Shown one piece after another: positions 16,288-30,144 of a stretch of DNA of 64,000 bases. Under the pieces are notes generated by a model. The model worked only from the letters and a program-made list of their open reading frames with translations, was not told where the DNA came from and did not search any database. This stretch comes from Cacajao melanocephalus (taxonomy: Eukaryota > Chordata > Mammalia > Primates > Pitheciidae). The translations under genes were made by a program, and so were the position numbers. The stretch covers positions 37,943-101,942 of the forward strand of contig CAUYLG010070618.1 in the NCBI GenBank assembly GCA_963573385.1. Reading direction: 5' to 3'. The first letter of the stretch is position 1. Each line of letters starts with the position of its first letter.

Positions 16288-16341
16288 AGTGCCATTCCAT
16301 AGGAAGATGATGTGACCAATGTACATAATTCAAAATTTGCA
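16288..16341 (+). mobile_element. Ancient DNA-transposon remnant, left part
   Basis: gtgccattccatagga and gaccaatgtacataattca resemble the start of the MER element 'agtgctgtccaatagaa...gccacatatgtaatt'. It is interrupted by the Alu at 16342. Confidence 0.45.
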
Positions 16342-16632
<291 letters not shown>

Positions 16633-16635
16633 GGA

Positions 16636-16702
16636 ATAATATATATATAATATATATATATATAAAATTTAAAATTTATATATATAATTTATATATATAT
16701 GA
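16636..16702. repeat. (AT)n microsatellite at Alu 3' tail
   Basis: atatatat blocks broken by aaatttaaaattt. Self-complementary, probably grown from the Alu tail. Confidence 0.88.
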
Positions 16703-16960
16703 TTTAAATTTTTCTATAATTACATTAAAGTAAAAAGAAACAGCTGAAACTAATTTCAATGATATATTTTATTTAACCCAATAAACCCAAAGCATTGTCA
16801 TGTAAATTTGTAGTCAATAAGAAAATAATCAATGTAAATTTTTTTTGTACTAAGGCCTCAAATTTTGATGTGTCTTTTGTGCTTATAACACATTTTGGGT
16901 TGGGCTAGCCACATTTCATGGGCTGAGGAATGACTTGTGGCTATAGCTAAGGAATTAGCG
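16703..16960 (+). mobile_element. Ancient DNA-transposon remnant, right part
   Basis: ttaaagtaaaaagaaacagc, tatattttatttaacccaat and gggctagccacatttcatgg match, in order, the recalled MER consensus that 16288-16341 begins. Confidence 0.55.
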
Positions 16961-18639
16961 TGGAGATAAAGTTTTACTACATTATTCTCCTATTTAAGAT
17001 AAGAAAGTTCAAAATATCTCCCTAGGAGGCCTCAACTCATGTGGATGATTATTCATACACTTTCTGTGGTCACAAGGAAAATGAAGAAATCGTCTGTCTC
17101 TTCATAATGCATTGTTGTCTCTGATTAGAACTCTGACATAAACAGCCTAGACACTTTATTGAGGATTTGTTCTTGTCATTGCCTCAAAAGCCCTACAAGG
17201 AGTGCTGCTGGTGTCCCTTAAGTGTAATGGCCATGAGGAAGGTTGTAAGTCATCATGGATGAACTACTCTGTGATTTTCAATCTGCTCTGGGGAAGTGGA
17301 GGAGAGTAATTAATACAGGAGTCGGCAAGTGTCTGTGGATGTTAGTATCAGCAGTAAACAAAATAAATAAATGCCCAATTATGATCATGGGAAAGGGCAC
17401 TCTGAGATGTTTAGCTCTTTAAAAATAGTCATAATACTCATAAAGCTGTCCCAGCACTGGGTTAAATGACTCAAAACCACATGACTCATTTGTATTCAGA
17501 TAGATTTGAGGGTATTTCACAATCTCTGGGTAAAGAAGGTTCTTTTCCGGTAACAGCCCTGAAGCATTAGTTGTCTGATTTGTCATTAAACATTTTAGCA
17601 TATAACTTTAAAAAAAATAAGAAATTACAATTTTAGTGAATTACTACTTGGGTGCATAAAGTGATACACTAAGTTAACCAAATTGACATTCATTGTCCCA
17701 AAATGTGTATCACCATCGGGAAAGAACTTCTCATGAGATGGATTGTGTTAATAATTCCTATTAATTTATAAATATCAAATTGATACTTTCATTGCCATGC
17801 TGCAAATTGTGATTTGTAATTGGGTTTCCTTTGGTAATATAGAGAATCAGATCAACCTGGCAGAAGTATATGGCTCCGTGTCAGCAACCGTGATCTGAAT
17901 ACACACAAGTTTCTTCTGGGCTCAAAGTATCATGGTGCTGAAGAGCTGACTTTAGGCTTATTTTATAATTCTATTCATTAAATTGATTTAGAATATGTAA
18001 ACTGATTTGTTATGAGATTTAAAGGCCTTTCCCTGAAGAGAGCCCAGAATATTAGTTTAGCAGTTTTTTGAACACAACATTGACTCGATTTCAGGGGCCA
18101 ATTTAATGTCAGCATCCCATAATCTTAGCTACATAGTGTCATTTTCTCTCTACTTTTTACTTCTGAGTCAAAAATCTTTCTGAAGATTGCAAGTATGTCA
18201 GAGTATTTCCAACCGAGAAAAACTTTGTGGATAATTTCTATCTGCAGCCTCAAATTTTTACTTTGTCTTTATTCCAGTGTCTGTTGTTTGTACTTACTCT
18301 TGAGTACTCAGAAACCCTACAAACTAATCTATTAAAAATTGAGTTTAGAAATTTCAAGGAACACAATCACTTGGTAACTTTCTTTTGTGTTGCTTTCTTT
18401 CTGTGTTGCCTCCTGTCTGTATTTCTCCCTTTCCCATGCCTTGCTTTCTGCTGAAAGCTACATTTTGATCACCCCAAGAATAGGCTGTTGCCACCTCAAG
18501 GTAACTTTCCCAGTTATTAGACTCTGTACCTTCTTTTGGGTATCTAAAAATATCTTCATTAAATACCACTCTGATTAGGTTACTGTCCTATTTGCAAGTC
18601 CTGACAGTATATTACTTATCAGTTACTTTTTAAAAATCT
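16961..18639. other. Unassigned intronic DNA
   Basis: No gene or repeat recognised. Short open frames on both strands near 18227-18578 overlap one another and show no family resemblance. Confidence 0.55.
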
Positions 18640-19230
18640 AGAGTATTTACTAAGTGCTTGACTCTCCTATAGCATGGACTTGAAATGTCATATCCCTATC
18701 CTCAAGAGGTTGACAAGTCTGACAGCCTTGCCTTCAAGTCTTCCATCTCTCACTCACCTTGCTGCATGGTATCATTAATCCCAATTCATTAGCCAATTTC
18801 TCAAGCGAATTTGTCTTGCCCACTGCCCCCCTTCCCCACAACCAATGTATGTTTTTGTGAGAGTTTCTCTGCCATTTTCCTTGTCTATCGTGCTTTTCTC
18901 TCCCCTTTCTTTCAAACCCAGCTCACTTACCTTTCTCAAAACTTGTTAAAATCCACTCACCACCACATCTAGTATATCCAGGAAGCTCCTGAGAGATGAA
19001 CCAGTCTTTTACTCACCCTCTTTTCAGAACCCCTGTATTAAGATTTCAGCATGTTCGTTGCCTCAAAGTTTTCACATTGTCCCATTCAGTGGGCCTCCCC
19101 AACCTGAAGTTTGTAAACTGGTACACAAGGAAGGAACATGCCTTCCATCCTTAACATTTCTCAGAGCAAGAACTATTCTAATTTGTATATGGTAGATGCT
19201 GAATACATATTATTACTTCTATTATACTGC
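18640..19230 (+). mobile_element. L2 fragment, sense
   Basis: The end of the tract (tttgtaaactggtacacaag, then ggaacatgccttccatcc and tagatgctgaatacata) follows the L2 3' end. The middle is compatible but weak. Confidence 0.5.
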
Positions 19231-20224
19231 TTTTTTCTTTTTTTCAGTCTCATCATGATTGGGATGAAGCAGAATAATATTCATATGTGTTATAACATCT
19301 CCCACTTTATTGTAAATAGTGCCCTAAATATCTGATGGTTTTGGAAAAGGATGTAAAATAGGTCTTTCTAAAATCCTACTTTCTCACAAAAGAGACAAAA
19401 TTAAATACAAATTGCATGTGGTTACCTAACAGAGTGGTAGCTCCTTTTTTAGGTTTTGTTTGGAACATCCAGCTCGAAAGACACCGTAGATGAATGAAAA
19501 TGAACGACTGAATGTAGGCTGAGAAGATACATCTTCCTCTAGCTCATCTAGATGTAGTTGCAGCTTGAGATCTGCTGCAGAGTGATGAATCCTAGGACTC
19601 AGACTTCCAAAACACCTATATCAATACTGTCTACCTATACATAGATAAAGATGTCTATACCGTTTCCATAGTTACTGGAACAACTTTTCTTTCCCTCAGA
19701 TTTTCCCTTCATGCCTTAGAATTCAGCTAATCTATCCAGAGACCTATTGACGTGTTTATTACAATTTAGCTGGGTAAATTATTAGTGGAGGGAAGTGTGT
19801 AGCAGTGGTTTCATAGTCTTCACACATGACCACTGTACATTTCCCTAGGTGTGGGTGAATAGAAGAGAAAAATGTACCAAAATGCTGAAATGATGGGAAC
19901 ATTTTTACAGTGAATTATTAGAATTATTAAGGAGAAAGGAAAGAAAGAAAGGGAGAAGCAACTAGTCTCTTCTGTAAAGTGCTCACATTGCACATTTACA
20001 ATTAAGCTGTTCTGATTTCTGTAATTAAAATAATTTCCTCTGAGAGGTCTTAATCGTTCATGCCCGTGAGTAAAAAAAAGACTGTTGTCGTGAATGAATG
20101 ATTAAAAGGAAGATCTTATTCAGATGCATTAGTTCCTATGAGAAATCTTTGAAAACAAACCACACATGAAAAAGACAATCAGTAGGTTTGGCCAGGGTAA
20201 TTTTGGCCATGTGTAGAATACACC

Positions 20225-20420
20225 AGTGCATGTGTTAATTCATCCCTTCATTCAGCAGCATTTATTGAACACCACCTCTTTGGCAAGTGCAGTGGGTGCA
20301 ATGGTAAATAACACCTAGCCCAGCCTTAGAATTCCCGTTCTAAAGTGGATCCCAGACAAATGAATAGTAGAGGTCAATGAGGGCTAAGGCAGTATTTATG
20401 AGTCATAATAACTCATAGTA
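20225..20420 (-). mobile_element. L2 fragment, antisense
   Basis: ccttcattcagcagcattta and ttgaacaccacctctttggc recall the antisense L2 3' end ('ttcattcaacaaatatttattgagcacctac'). Confidence 0.5.
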
Positions 20421-21849
20421 ACTCGGGTGATCATTGGTAGAAGCTTAACCTATGGGGACCCTTTGGCCTTAGAACATTTTATTTTGCCAGTCACAGATTT
20501 TATATCAACAGACGCATAGATTCTAATCGAGATATGAAAATTTGCTGTTTAATTATTGAAAAAATGAAACTCCATAAACAACTAAATATTTATTGACTAG
20601 TCACTAAGTATATGCAACTACTGCTGGGAATAGTAAATTGTGTGTGATTATATACGTATATAATATAAATATATGTTCTATTGTGACCATAATATGAAAA
20701 TAACAGGAGAAAATGTGAATAGAGGAGAAGAACACTGATGTAATCCAGAGCTCATTAGACTAGAAACAGTAGATATCTGGTAATGAGTTCTTAGTTTGAC
20801 CCTAATTAGTTGTCTGAATAACTTCATTTCTCTGTTCTTTGGTGAAGTGAGACTAGACCACATGAAATGCTTACTGGGAATGAAATTCCCAATGTGGCAG
20901 TTATTGAGATCTTAGACATATGACTGAGAAACTGAAGTATAGATTCAGGACTGCACCTCTGAGCATTTAGATCTGCCTGGGAAAGGGTTGGCCAAGTAAT
21001 GTACTAACAGTTCATTTGAAAGTTATAGGCTGTACTTCATTGTATGTGTCTTTAAATATGGCTTGGGAATCTATATAACTACTTCTGATTGTTGTCCTTG
21101 TAATTGGACTTAATTCTAATTTTGGGGTAACACAGCTTACTTTTATAATAACACGATTTTTTTTTTTTTTTTTTTGTAAATCACTTCAAATTCCAAAGAC
21201 AGTGTGGAGCAGCAGCTGGATACCTGTATGCTTAATGGGTTTCCATGGGCCTCCTAGAATTCAACCTGTTTTGCTGGCAGAAGCAAATATCTACATCTAC
21301 TATACTATGTTTTTGTACATAATTTGTAATTTTAATTTTGGCACTGAAGATGTATTTGGTGTTAAATACACGTTACTGCCAGAGATAACTGATGTCCTCC
21401 TAAAGAAATGGCCTCTACTGAGTCTCACATTTGATCGGCATGTGTATCCTAGAAAAATTGGCATAGCACTTTGTTAGAGGGCATAGTGCCATCTAACAGT
21501 CAGAGAGGAATATAGGCTGAAAAGTGATCACAAATGAAGTCAGCTAGGGGTGTTCAGGAATGAAGATTTGGCTCACTGCAGTAGAGGGGAATAAGTACTC
21601 TTATGAAAATCTTCTTTTATGTAAGCTTCCACTGACTATAACCTTTAAATATATCTCAGGAAGATTGGAAGGCTCTTTTGCTAACTTGGAAGAATTATGT
21701 TTAACTTTTAATTGTATAATAAAGTTGAAAAACAGCACTATGTTTGTATTTACTCTAGAGTTTGTTAAATCAATATGCAGGTGAGTCTACCATACCAAAT
21801 CGCATAGTCAACAGGCTTTTGTGTACTGAATAAAATGAGGAGAGGATTA
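20421..21849. other. Unassigned intronic DNA, with a poly-T run
   Basis: A T run at 21158-21176 is not attached to a recognisable element. The stretch includes the candidate cryptic exon at 21660-21780. Confidence 0.5.
21660..21780 (+). other. Candidate cryptic exon in GPC6 intron 3
   Basis: Preceded by a possible branch point (actgactataac) and atatctcag, and followed by CAG|GTGAGT, a near-consensus donor. If spliced after the phase-0 GPC6 exon it reads 14 codons and then TAA, so it would be a poison exon. The pyrimidine tract is weak. This is sequence pattern only; chance is a real alternative. Confidence 0.25.
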
Positions 21850-22020
21850 TATCCTTCTGCCACTTGTTACCTGGTGAAATTCCCTAGTTATTGAGCTTCT
21901 GTTATCTCTTCTTCAAAGTGGGGATAATAGGAAGTGGGGATGATGTACTTACCTGAGGTTTTTATGATAGTTATATGAAACAAAAATATGATAAAAGTGT
22001 TCAGTAGGCAATAGCAGATC
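21850..22020 (+). mobile_element. MIR, sense
   Basis: gccacttgttacctggtgaa, then ctcttcttcaaagtggggat and gtacttacctgaggttttta, in MIR order. Confidence 0.6.
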
Positions 22021-22643
22021 CCTAAGATTAAGAATATTATGTGATATCAAAGTTTTACATAGAAGTGAAAAAAGCAAAAGATATTCCAAAGCGGTTGACA
22101 ACAAAAACCTATGACAGCAATATCAGTTTTAAACCCTGAAATATTTTGTCTTATAAATATGATAATTCTAATTATGGGATACTATATTGGTCCTGAGGAA
22201 TAGGCTCTCTTTATATCTACTCTAGTCTCATGTTACACTGCAGTAGGCATTGGCAAACAAACACTTATGGAAGTCATCTCAGTTTTTGTTATTTTCTAAA
22301 GTTTTTATGTATATGCACAATGCTTTTTGGGAAACACATACTTTGTAAGCTGCTTATATGATACACATGGGGCTGAATCAATCAAATTCAGCAGATACCA
22401 CAGTCCTATTCTGTTCTTTCTATTCTCTCGGAACTATCTTTAAGGCTACAGTCAACAATAAGATTTTTATTGTAGACATTCAATTAAAGCTGAAATAAGC
22501 ACTCTAAATAATTTCATGGTTTCTATTGGAAATTTTTAGGACTTAGTACATCATGGTACAATATGTCCAAAATAAATACTACTAGCTCTTCCTAAAGTAG
22601 AGTCCTACAGGATAAAGTTGAAAGAACAAACTTTCTGATTCAT

Positions 22644-22644
<1 letters not shown>

Positions 22645-22688
<44 letters not shown>
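22645..22688. repeat. (TC)n microsatellite, about 44 bp pure
   Basis: Uninterrupted ctctct run; a likely length-polymorphic locus. Confidence 0.95.
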
Positions 22689-22689
<1 letters not shown>

Positions 22690-23540
22690 ATTAATAGCCG
22701 AAAATCACCAAAAAGAGACTTTTTCCCTACACTCTCAATTCTTGTACACATGGTTTTATTATTGATTGTACGTGAGAATTGACTGTGCTTCTGTTACTTG
22801 AACTTTTATTGCTCTCTGAGTGTTGACTTCAAAATTACATTTCTTCTCTCTTGGATCTTCTGAATGGCTATGATCCAGTTTCCAATCTAGAGGGATATTC
22901 CGCCCTCTCTTTTATTGGCTAATATTACTCCCAGAAGGAAACTGTCTTTTGTGCTTATTAAAGTTTATTTTAAAATTTATGTTCTTCATCCTAGTATTTC
23001 ATCAGTATTTTAATGGCAACACATGTCTCAATTTCAAGGGGATAAAATGGTGAATAAAAATCAAATTGAGAAAATACTTACAAATATTTCTGGAGAAATA
23101 CAGAAGAAATGTTATGAACATTGTTTTATTTTTACTGTTTCCTCTTTTGACATTGTCATTAATAATGAAAATAAGTTTTATTTAGAAACCAAAACATGGT
23201 CAAGCAATACTGTAATTAAATGGTGGGGATAATTTTAAAAATTCAGCCAGGCTCCTGGAGTATAATTCAAATAGGTTATGTAACATATATTTGTCTTTCC
23301 CTGCTTCTTGCCTACATGTAATCTTTTCTTCTTGGTACATGGCATTGGTGTGAACAAGGTCTTAGCCCCACTATGGTAAAGGAACCATTGGAGTTATAAG
23401 TAAGGTAGAACAATCAGTTTATTATCACTTTACCATTCTTCACAACAATTTTATTACCTTTCAAAAACTCAGGGGTGGTTAAAGTGTATAACTGACTCAC
23501 TGAGTAAAGCTCGTAAAATAATTTGCGAGTCTTTAATCAA
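22689..23540. other. Unassigned intronic DNA
   Basis: AT-rich sequence. No gene or repeat recognised. Confidence 0.55.
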
Positions 23541-23834
23541 TTTTTTTTTTTTGAGATGGAGTCTCATACCGTCGCCCTGGCTGTAGCGCAGTAGCGCGAT
23601 CTTGGCTCACTGCAATCTCCGCCTCCTGGGTTCAATCAATTCTCCTGCCTCAGCCTCCCAAGTAGCTGAGACTACAGGCATGTGCCACCACACCCAGCTA
23701 ATTTCTTTGTATTTTTAGTAGAGATGGGGTTTCACCATGTTGGCCAGGATGGCCTTGATCTCCTGACCTCATGATCTGCCCACCTTGGCCTCCCAAAGTG
23801 CTAGGATTATAGGTGTGAGCCACCATGCCTGTCC
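23541..23834 (-). mobile_element. Alu, - strand
   Basis: T-tail followed by gagatggagtctcataccgt, ggctcactgcaatctccgcc, agtagctgagactacaggca and ctcctgacctcatgatctgc. Full length. Confidence 0.95.
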
Positions 23835-25189
23835 TATCAAATTATTACATTCAGGGTAAATTGTTCTAACAGACCATTCTGTAAAATGCATTAATTACTA
23901 TAGTTTCACTCCTAAAACCTTCAGTTGAGATGGAATTTAAAAAATATGAACTTTAAAATTTTACTATATTTAACACCTGTACACAATTCATCTCTTATCC
24001 TTGTGTTAGTCAATCCCTTTAAACTTACATGGTGGCAATAGTTGTATCTTTATGAAGCAGTATAGTTGATCAAACTCAAACTGCCTTCCCCAGATAACAA
24101 TACACATTAATGTGTTTTCTGAATTTCTTTACTGACACTCCAGAAAGGAAGACAAGTTTATTTTTTATAATTTTATTTTCTAATATTTGAGTTATTGTTG
24201 TCCTTATGGGAACATTTATGAACACTATTAAAATTCACAAAACTACTCAAATCAGTGAAACACAGGAACACGTTCACAGGTACAAGATAAAATGACTGTA
24301 ACTATAGTCGGATGTCAGAATTGCTTTAGTCTTTTCTGCAAATCATGGTGGGAGTATCATTATCATAAGTGATTAATGACACTTCATGTCGTGTATCTGA
24401 TTACAACCACAAAACAAAGAAAATAAAGGAGAAATCACTCATGAACGCCTTATGTGCAAAGATTGGGGTGTTTCTTTCAAATTACTATAATTTGATTATC
24501 AGCAAGTCTATTAAACACAATTCACTGAAACCCACAGAGACCTAACAGAAATTTTCCTGATGATATCTCTTTCATAAGCATTGAGTGAGCACTTTGGGGA
24601 ACACCAGTCATCTTTTTTTTCTTCATCCCATTTCTTATTTGGAAATCTCTGAATCTCTGTTTATTGATCCAAGGCACCTTTTATTGAAAAACTATTTTTT
24701 TCCCACAATAGTATTCTTTGATTTATTTAATGATAACCTTAAATCTCATATTTCTGTGAAAATGTTAGGGTTTTTTTTCCCCAAAATTCTGCATTTTAGT
24801 TCTCTGTTCTCAAATCACGTTTGCTTCTTTATAGAATTATATTTTCATTTAGATTATATTGTTAAATTTACACTAGTAATCCAATAAAATCACAAGTAAA
24901 GATTTTCTTTGAAATGCATGTTAAAATTATTTTAATACAAAAATGTTTTATATCGTCGAGATATTTTCTGATTTTTAAGAAGCATCTATATACATGGAAT
25001 AACGTGTTTTAATTATAGACTACAGAGAATTCTTATCCATTAACCAACTAACTAATCCATTAATATATTCTGCTTGATAACACATTATTTGTATCAGTTT
25101 GCTATTTTTAGAAATTTATAACGATGAAGTTACTTCATTGAATAGTCTGTCCTTAAGATATCTAGTCTACTTTCCCACCTAAAAGATTC
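23835..25189. other. Unassigned intronic DNA
   Basis: AT-rich and T-rich on the + strand, so it yields a 100-residue phenylalanine-rich open frame (24585-24887) that I take as composition only. Confidence 0.55.
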
Positions 25190-26430
25190 TAAGTAAGATT
25201 TTTTAAAAGAATAGATATTCTTTTTCAGAGCAGCTTTAGGTCCATAGCAAAACTGACTGGAAGGTACAGAGATCTGCCATATAACCTCTACCCTCCTGCC
25301 CCTCACCTCATGCACAGCCTCCCCTAGTATCAATGTCCCCACCCACCAGAATGGCACATGTGTTACTACTGAGGAACCTCACTGACACATCATTATCAAC
25401 AAAGGACCATAGTTCACATTAGGTTCACTTTTGGTGCTGTACATTTTGTGGGTTTGGACAAACATCTAATGACATGCGTCTACTGTTACAGTATCCTACA
25501 GAATAATGCTGCCCTGAAAACTCTCTATGCCCCACTATTCATCTCTCCAACTTTACTAATCCCTGGCAATAACTGATATTTTTATTGTCTCTATGGTTTT
25601 TGCTTTTCCAGAATGGCATGTAGTTGAAATCATACAGTCTGTAGCCTTTTCGGATTGGCTTCTTTCACTTAGTCATATGTATGTAAGGTTTCTCCATGTC
25701 TCTTCATGGCTTGTAACTCATTTCCTTTTAAGGTTCAATAATATTCCATCATCTGGATGTAACACAGTTTTATTCATCCATTCATCTACTGAAGGATATC
25801 TTGGTTGCTTCCAAGTTTTGGCAATTATAAATAAAGCTTTTATCAATATCTTCCATGGAGATTATTATGTGGATATAAGTTTTCAGTTTTTTGGGGAAAA
25901 TACCAAAGAGCAAGAAGGCAGGATATTATCCTTAGTTTTGGGAGAAACTGACAAAGTGTCTTCCAAAGTGGCTACACCATGTTTCATTCCCACCAGCAAT
26001 GAATGAGAGTTCCTGCTGCTCTATATTCTTACCAGCATTTGGTGTTGTCAATGTTCTGGATTTTGGTCATTCTAATAGGTGTGTGGTATATCTCAGTGTT
26101 GTTTTCCTTTGCATTTCCCTGATGACATATGATGTGGAGCATCCTTTCATATGCTTATTTGCCATTTGGATGCCATTTGGATGTCAATGAGGTGTCAAAA
26201 TCTTTAGCCCACTTTTTGATCGAGTTGTTTTCTTATGGTTGATTTTAATCATTCTTTCTATATTTTGGATAACAGTCTTTAATCAGATATGTTTACTGCA
26301 AGTATTTTCTTTCAGTCTGTGGTTTCTCTTTTCATTTTTTAACAGTGTCTTTCACAGAGCAGTTTTTAATTTTAATAAATCCCAGTTTATTGATTCTTTG
26401 ATGGATCATGCCTTTGGTGTTTGTTCCTCA
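25190..26430 (-). mobile_element. L1M 3' end, antisense (3' UTR and end of ORF2)
   Basis: Reading the + strand: gagcagctttaggtccatag and ggaaggtacagagatctgcc (3' UTR), then ttcataatattcc-type text (aataatattccatcatctgg), gcaattataaataaagcttt, cattcccaccagcaatgaat and tgatgacatatgatgtggag (ORF2). About 1.2 kb, continuous and 5'-truncated. The open frames at 25593-26601 are antisense shadows. Confidence 0.88.
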
Positions 26431-26699
26431 GATGAATATGAATTGGAGAGAGAGTATATATCAGCACTCTTGCACTGTCATTTCAGTTATCTCCTTCAGG
26501 CTCAAGAAGCTACACCAGAGCCTCCTACAAACTATGCTTCCAAAAATAATCTTATTTGGGTGAAAATTGCCTTCTCTATAGGTCTACTCAACAGCAGCTG
26601 AAAGTTGAGAGTTAAGTAGAATATTGTGACTCCCAGCTGATGCCAAGTGGGTTGAGGATAAGGCAGAATGTCCAAAAAATGTTTAAGTCCACTGAACAT

Positions 26700-27060
26700 T
26701 AACATTCGGCAAATATTAATGGATCACTTATCTTGTTTCAGGTGCTGTGGTAGGCGGAGTGTAATGAGAGGTCCAGAAGGCATGGATCCTCACTAAAAAA
26801 TTTCAAAATTAGAGACATAGGAACATAGACAAATGAGAAATTTGTAGGGAAATGTGTGTAACAAAAGCATATGCGCAGTTTACTCCAAAGAGTAAGTGAG
26901 AAACTATGCCTCAGTGGTGCACTGGATAGTTGGTGGGCAGGTGTGGGAAGAACCTAGATATCCTGATGCCTGAACTAATTTTGCAAATATAAAGAAATTT
27001 TCAAGGTGGACAAGATGTAGAGCATTATTCTATGCAGATGAGACTGTGATGGATGTGTTT
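26700..27060 (-). mobile_element. L2 fragment, antisense
   Basis: Starts with gcaaatattaatggatcact and ttgtttcaggtgctgtggta (the 'tgtgccaggcactgtg' region). The later part (agatatcctgatgcctgaac) is also L2-like. Confidence 0.55.
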
Positions 27061-28749
27061 GAGGTGGCTATAGCTTCAATTACAAGAAATTAGTACATTG
27101 GAGAAACAAATCAGGATTGGATTGTGAGTCTTGACTTTAAATATGAATCCTCTTGCTACCTCATTAGTTGATCTCCAGACCTGGATCATTGTGTCACCAT
27201 TTAAGAGAACATGGTTAAACATGCAAAGCCAAATTTTCTGTAGATTTAATAAAATCAGAAGTCAAAGAAAAATAGCAGTAACTACCACTTCTCATTGCCA
27301 CTGTCTGGTGCCTATTCCTTAGATTCTTATTCAACATTTCCTATATTAAAATGGCAATACAATACATATTTACAGTTACATATCACTTATTTAGTTCCAA
27401 ATGGATGCAATGCACTTTGTTACTGACATTACTTGAAGACACTTTTCCCATTGGTCACTATTAGAGGGGCTATACAATTCATCTTTATTGGAAGAAGGAA
27501 AATAGATCACAATAAATTGCAAACACATCAGGGAGTTTACTCCTAAGCAGCAGGAGAGAATCAAAGAAAGTTTCCATGTAGAAAGGAAGTGGCAGAATGA
27601 AAGAATCACTCTGTGGGAGATGACAAACCATAAAAATATCAGAAGTGTTGTAAAGATTTGGAAATGGTCAGCTATGTCAACCCATTGTGAATTCTATAGA
27701 TAGCTCAAGTTTTGTGCAGATGTTATCCAGAATGATTTGATCAGGTCCTGGCTAGTTGAGAGAATAATAAAATGGTGTCTTTGTCAGCATGTGCAAGTGA
27801 TATAACAACAGCTTATTTTTATTCCTTAAGAACTGGAAATTTTCTTTATCTCTGAATAAAAAGAATAAGCTCAGAGATTCAGCCCACTTTCAGGTCTTCG
27901 GAAGATATACAAAGAAAAGTAGAAAAAAAAGAAACTTTAAATGGAAATCTATTTAAAATACTGGGAACATCATATGTTATTTATAGGACTATTAGTAACT
28001 GTTATTTTGGTTTCTGAACATATTGGTTTCAGCAAATGCATTAAAGCAAAGGGCGGCTACGAAGGCCTAGAGAAAGTGGAATGGGAGAACTGGCTTTTAC
28101 GTTACTAATAATTTTTCCAAATAGAGAAAATGAACACATACACCCAGAATAAAGAATAACACAGAAATCTAAGTGCCAAGCCATGTAGTATAGACTGTAA
28201 ATAATATATAGGGACAAAGAGAGGAATGATCTTTGTGGGCCATAGATAATGGGGAAGAGAAAAGAACTGAACTGAGCCGTTAGTATTTATTTTCTTTTTT
28301 CATTTTGTGAGTGGATAAATTGCTGCTGATGTATATCAGTGACATATTATAATTCAAATTCTACTGAATAACATGTACAACTACCCTTTAAAACAATGTA
28401 TTTTAAATAATATTAATTATAATGTAAATATATGGGTTGTCTACCACTTAACTATTTGAGTAGTTGCTATTGATATTTTTCAGGGCTATAAGTGCTTTTT
28501 ATTCACAAATCTTTAATCATACAATTAAGACTTTTCTGATATGGTCAAATTAATTCCAATTGCTATCTGTTGTTTTGTTAATAACGTAATATTCCTACAC
28601 TGTCATTGTATTATTAATAGAGCTTTGTATAAATGAATAATACCCAATGGCTTGTGTTTATATATGGGGTCTATTAGTTATGAAATTTTAGTTTGCCATT
28701 TTAGGTCCCATACATAATTTGCCATCAACACCTTATTAATTCAAACAAG
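27061..28749. other. Unassigned intronic DNA
   Basis: No gene or repeat recognised. Confidence 0.55.
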
Positions 28750-29215
28750 TAGAAAATTTGAAACCTATCTCCAATGGAAGCTGGAAGACTGGATGAGATC
28801 ACCAAGGAAATGAGGACATGTAGAGAAGAGCAGAGATCCAAGAACTCCAGCTTCAGAAATCTGAAAGAAATGGACAAATCAGCAAAGAGGTTTGAGAAAA
28901 AGAACCAGTGAGGTAGAAAGAACACCACATAAATATGATGTTGTACAACTCAAGTGAAAAAGCCTGTAGCATGAAGGAGGAAAGGAGGAGAAGCATGTAA
29001 CAGTTTGCAAATGAGTCAGTGTAAACTGAGGAAGAGAATGGACTATCAAATTAGCCATGTGGAGCTCATCGGTGATATTGACCAGCAGTTTTGTTGGAGT
29101 AGTGGGGGTGAAAGTCTAAGTGGCTTTAGGAAAGAATAGGAGAGTCACTACGGACAGCATATATAAAAAAGACTTCTGAGGAATTTTGTCATAAAAAGGA
29201 AGAGAGACATTCAAG
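28750..29215 (-). mobile_element. L2-like interspersed repeat, antisense
   Basis: gatgagatcaccaaggaaat, agaaccagtgaggtagaaag, catgtggagctcatcggtga and ggagtagtgggggtgaaagt follow, in order, a recurrent ancient repeat I associate with L2. The family name is uncertain, but its nature as an old repeat is fairly clear. Confidence 0.55.
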
Positions 29216-30144
29216 CTGACTTCAAAATAACATCAAAAGAAAGATTATTATCTAATACTAATAATCATACTATTATTATTATATTAAGATAAAAAATGAG
29301 AATTTATCTTATGCTAATAGGAGTCAACACAGAAAACTTTCTAATGAACACTTCATTCGCTTAGGTAATCTCTGTGGGGTCTATACTATTATAGCTTCAA
29401 TTTAATAGAAACAGTAACGTTACATAGTTTGTGGACAATCTGGTATTTTATTCTTGGCAACATTGTCCGGTCTTAGGTCTGAAGCACTTCCTCTCAAACA
29501 GTATCTATCTCTTAAAAATGCACAAACATACACTTATACCAGCTAAACTATAATGTATTCACATAACATTTTCTTTAGAAAATTTCTTAGCGATGTGTCT
29601 AATTCTTCTTTCATTTTCATTTATTTTACTGAAAAATAAACTATTCAGTGTTATATTTGTTAACATAAGTTCTCGTCAGTTTCTGAAATGAATATAACTG
29701 CTTTATTACCAAGAAATGGTTTTATTGTCTGAAACTATTCATTTGACAGTTTTTATTTTGAATTGGCTTAAACTAAAAGAAAGGAAGACTTGGGTTTTAA
29801 ACTGAGAAAAAGTTGGGTGATCTTTGCCTTAACTTACAGATAAAACCTTCTCTTGTAGTAGTTCTGGTTTTTCCATTTTCTCTCATTTAGACCAAGAGAA
29901 AGATAGCAAGTAGAATTACGCATCAGTAGTTTTCCCTTTGTACGTATCTTTTTGGGGGAGAGGGGAGCACGATTGAACTCTTGACAACCCTGTAAATATT
30001 TTATGTGGGATATGATTTTTGTGAGCTGGACTGAGAAGTGTAGGAGGCAACTATAGAGTTCGGTAGCCTCATGGCTGACTAACTCATGCTCTTCCACTCA
30101 GTCTCTTGTCCACTCTAGAAATACATGAACTTGGAGAAAATGCT
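29216..30144. other. Unassigned intronic DNA
   Basis: AT-rich sequence. The 87-residue minus-strand frame at 29834-30097 is unrecognised and probably chance. Confidence 0.5.

Noticed and set aside
21158..21176. 19-base poly-T as the tail of a minus-strand retrocopy
   Set aside because: The following sequence is AT-rich intron with no poly-A signal at the right spacing and no recognisable mRNA; no target-site duplication found.
25593..26601. Three successive plus-strand frames of 137, 63 and 120 codons
   Set aside because: They lie mostly on the wrong strand of an antisense L1M 3' end; shadows only.
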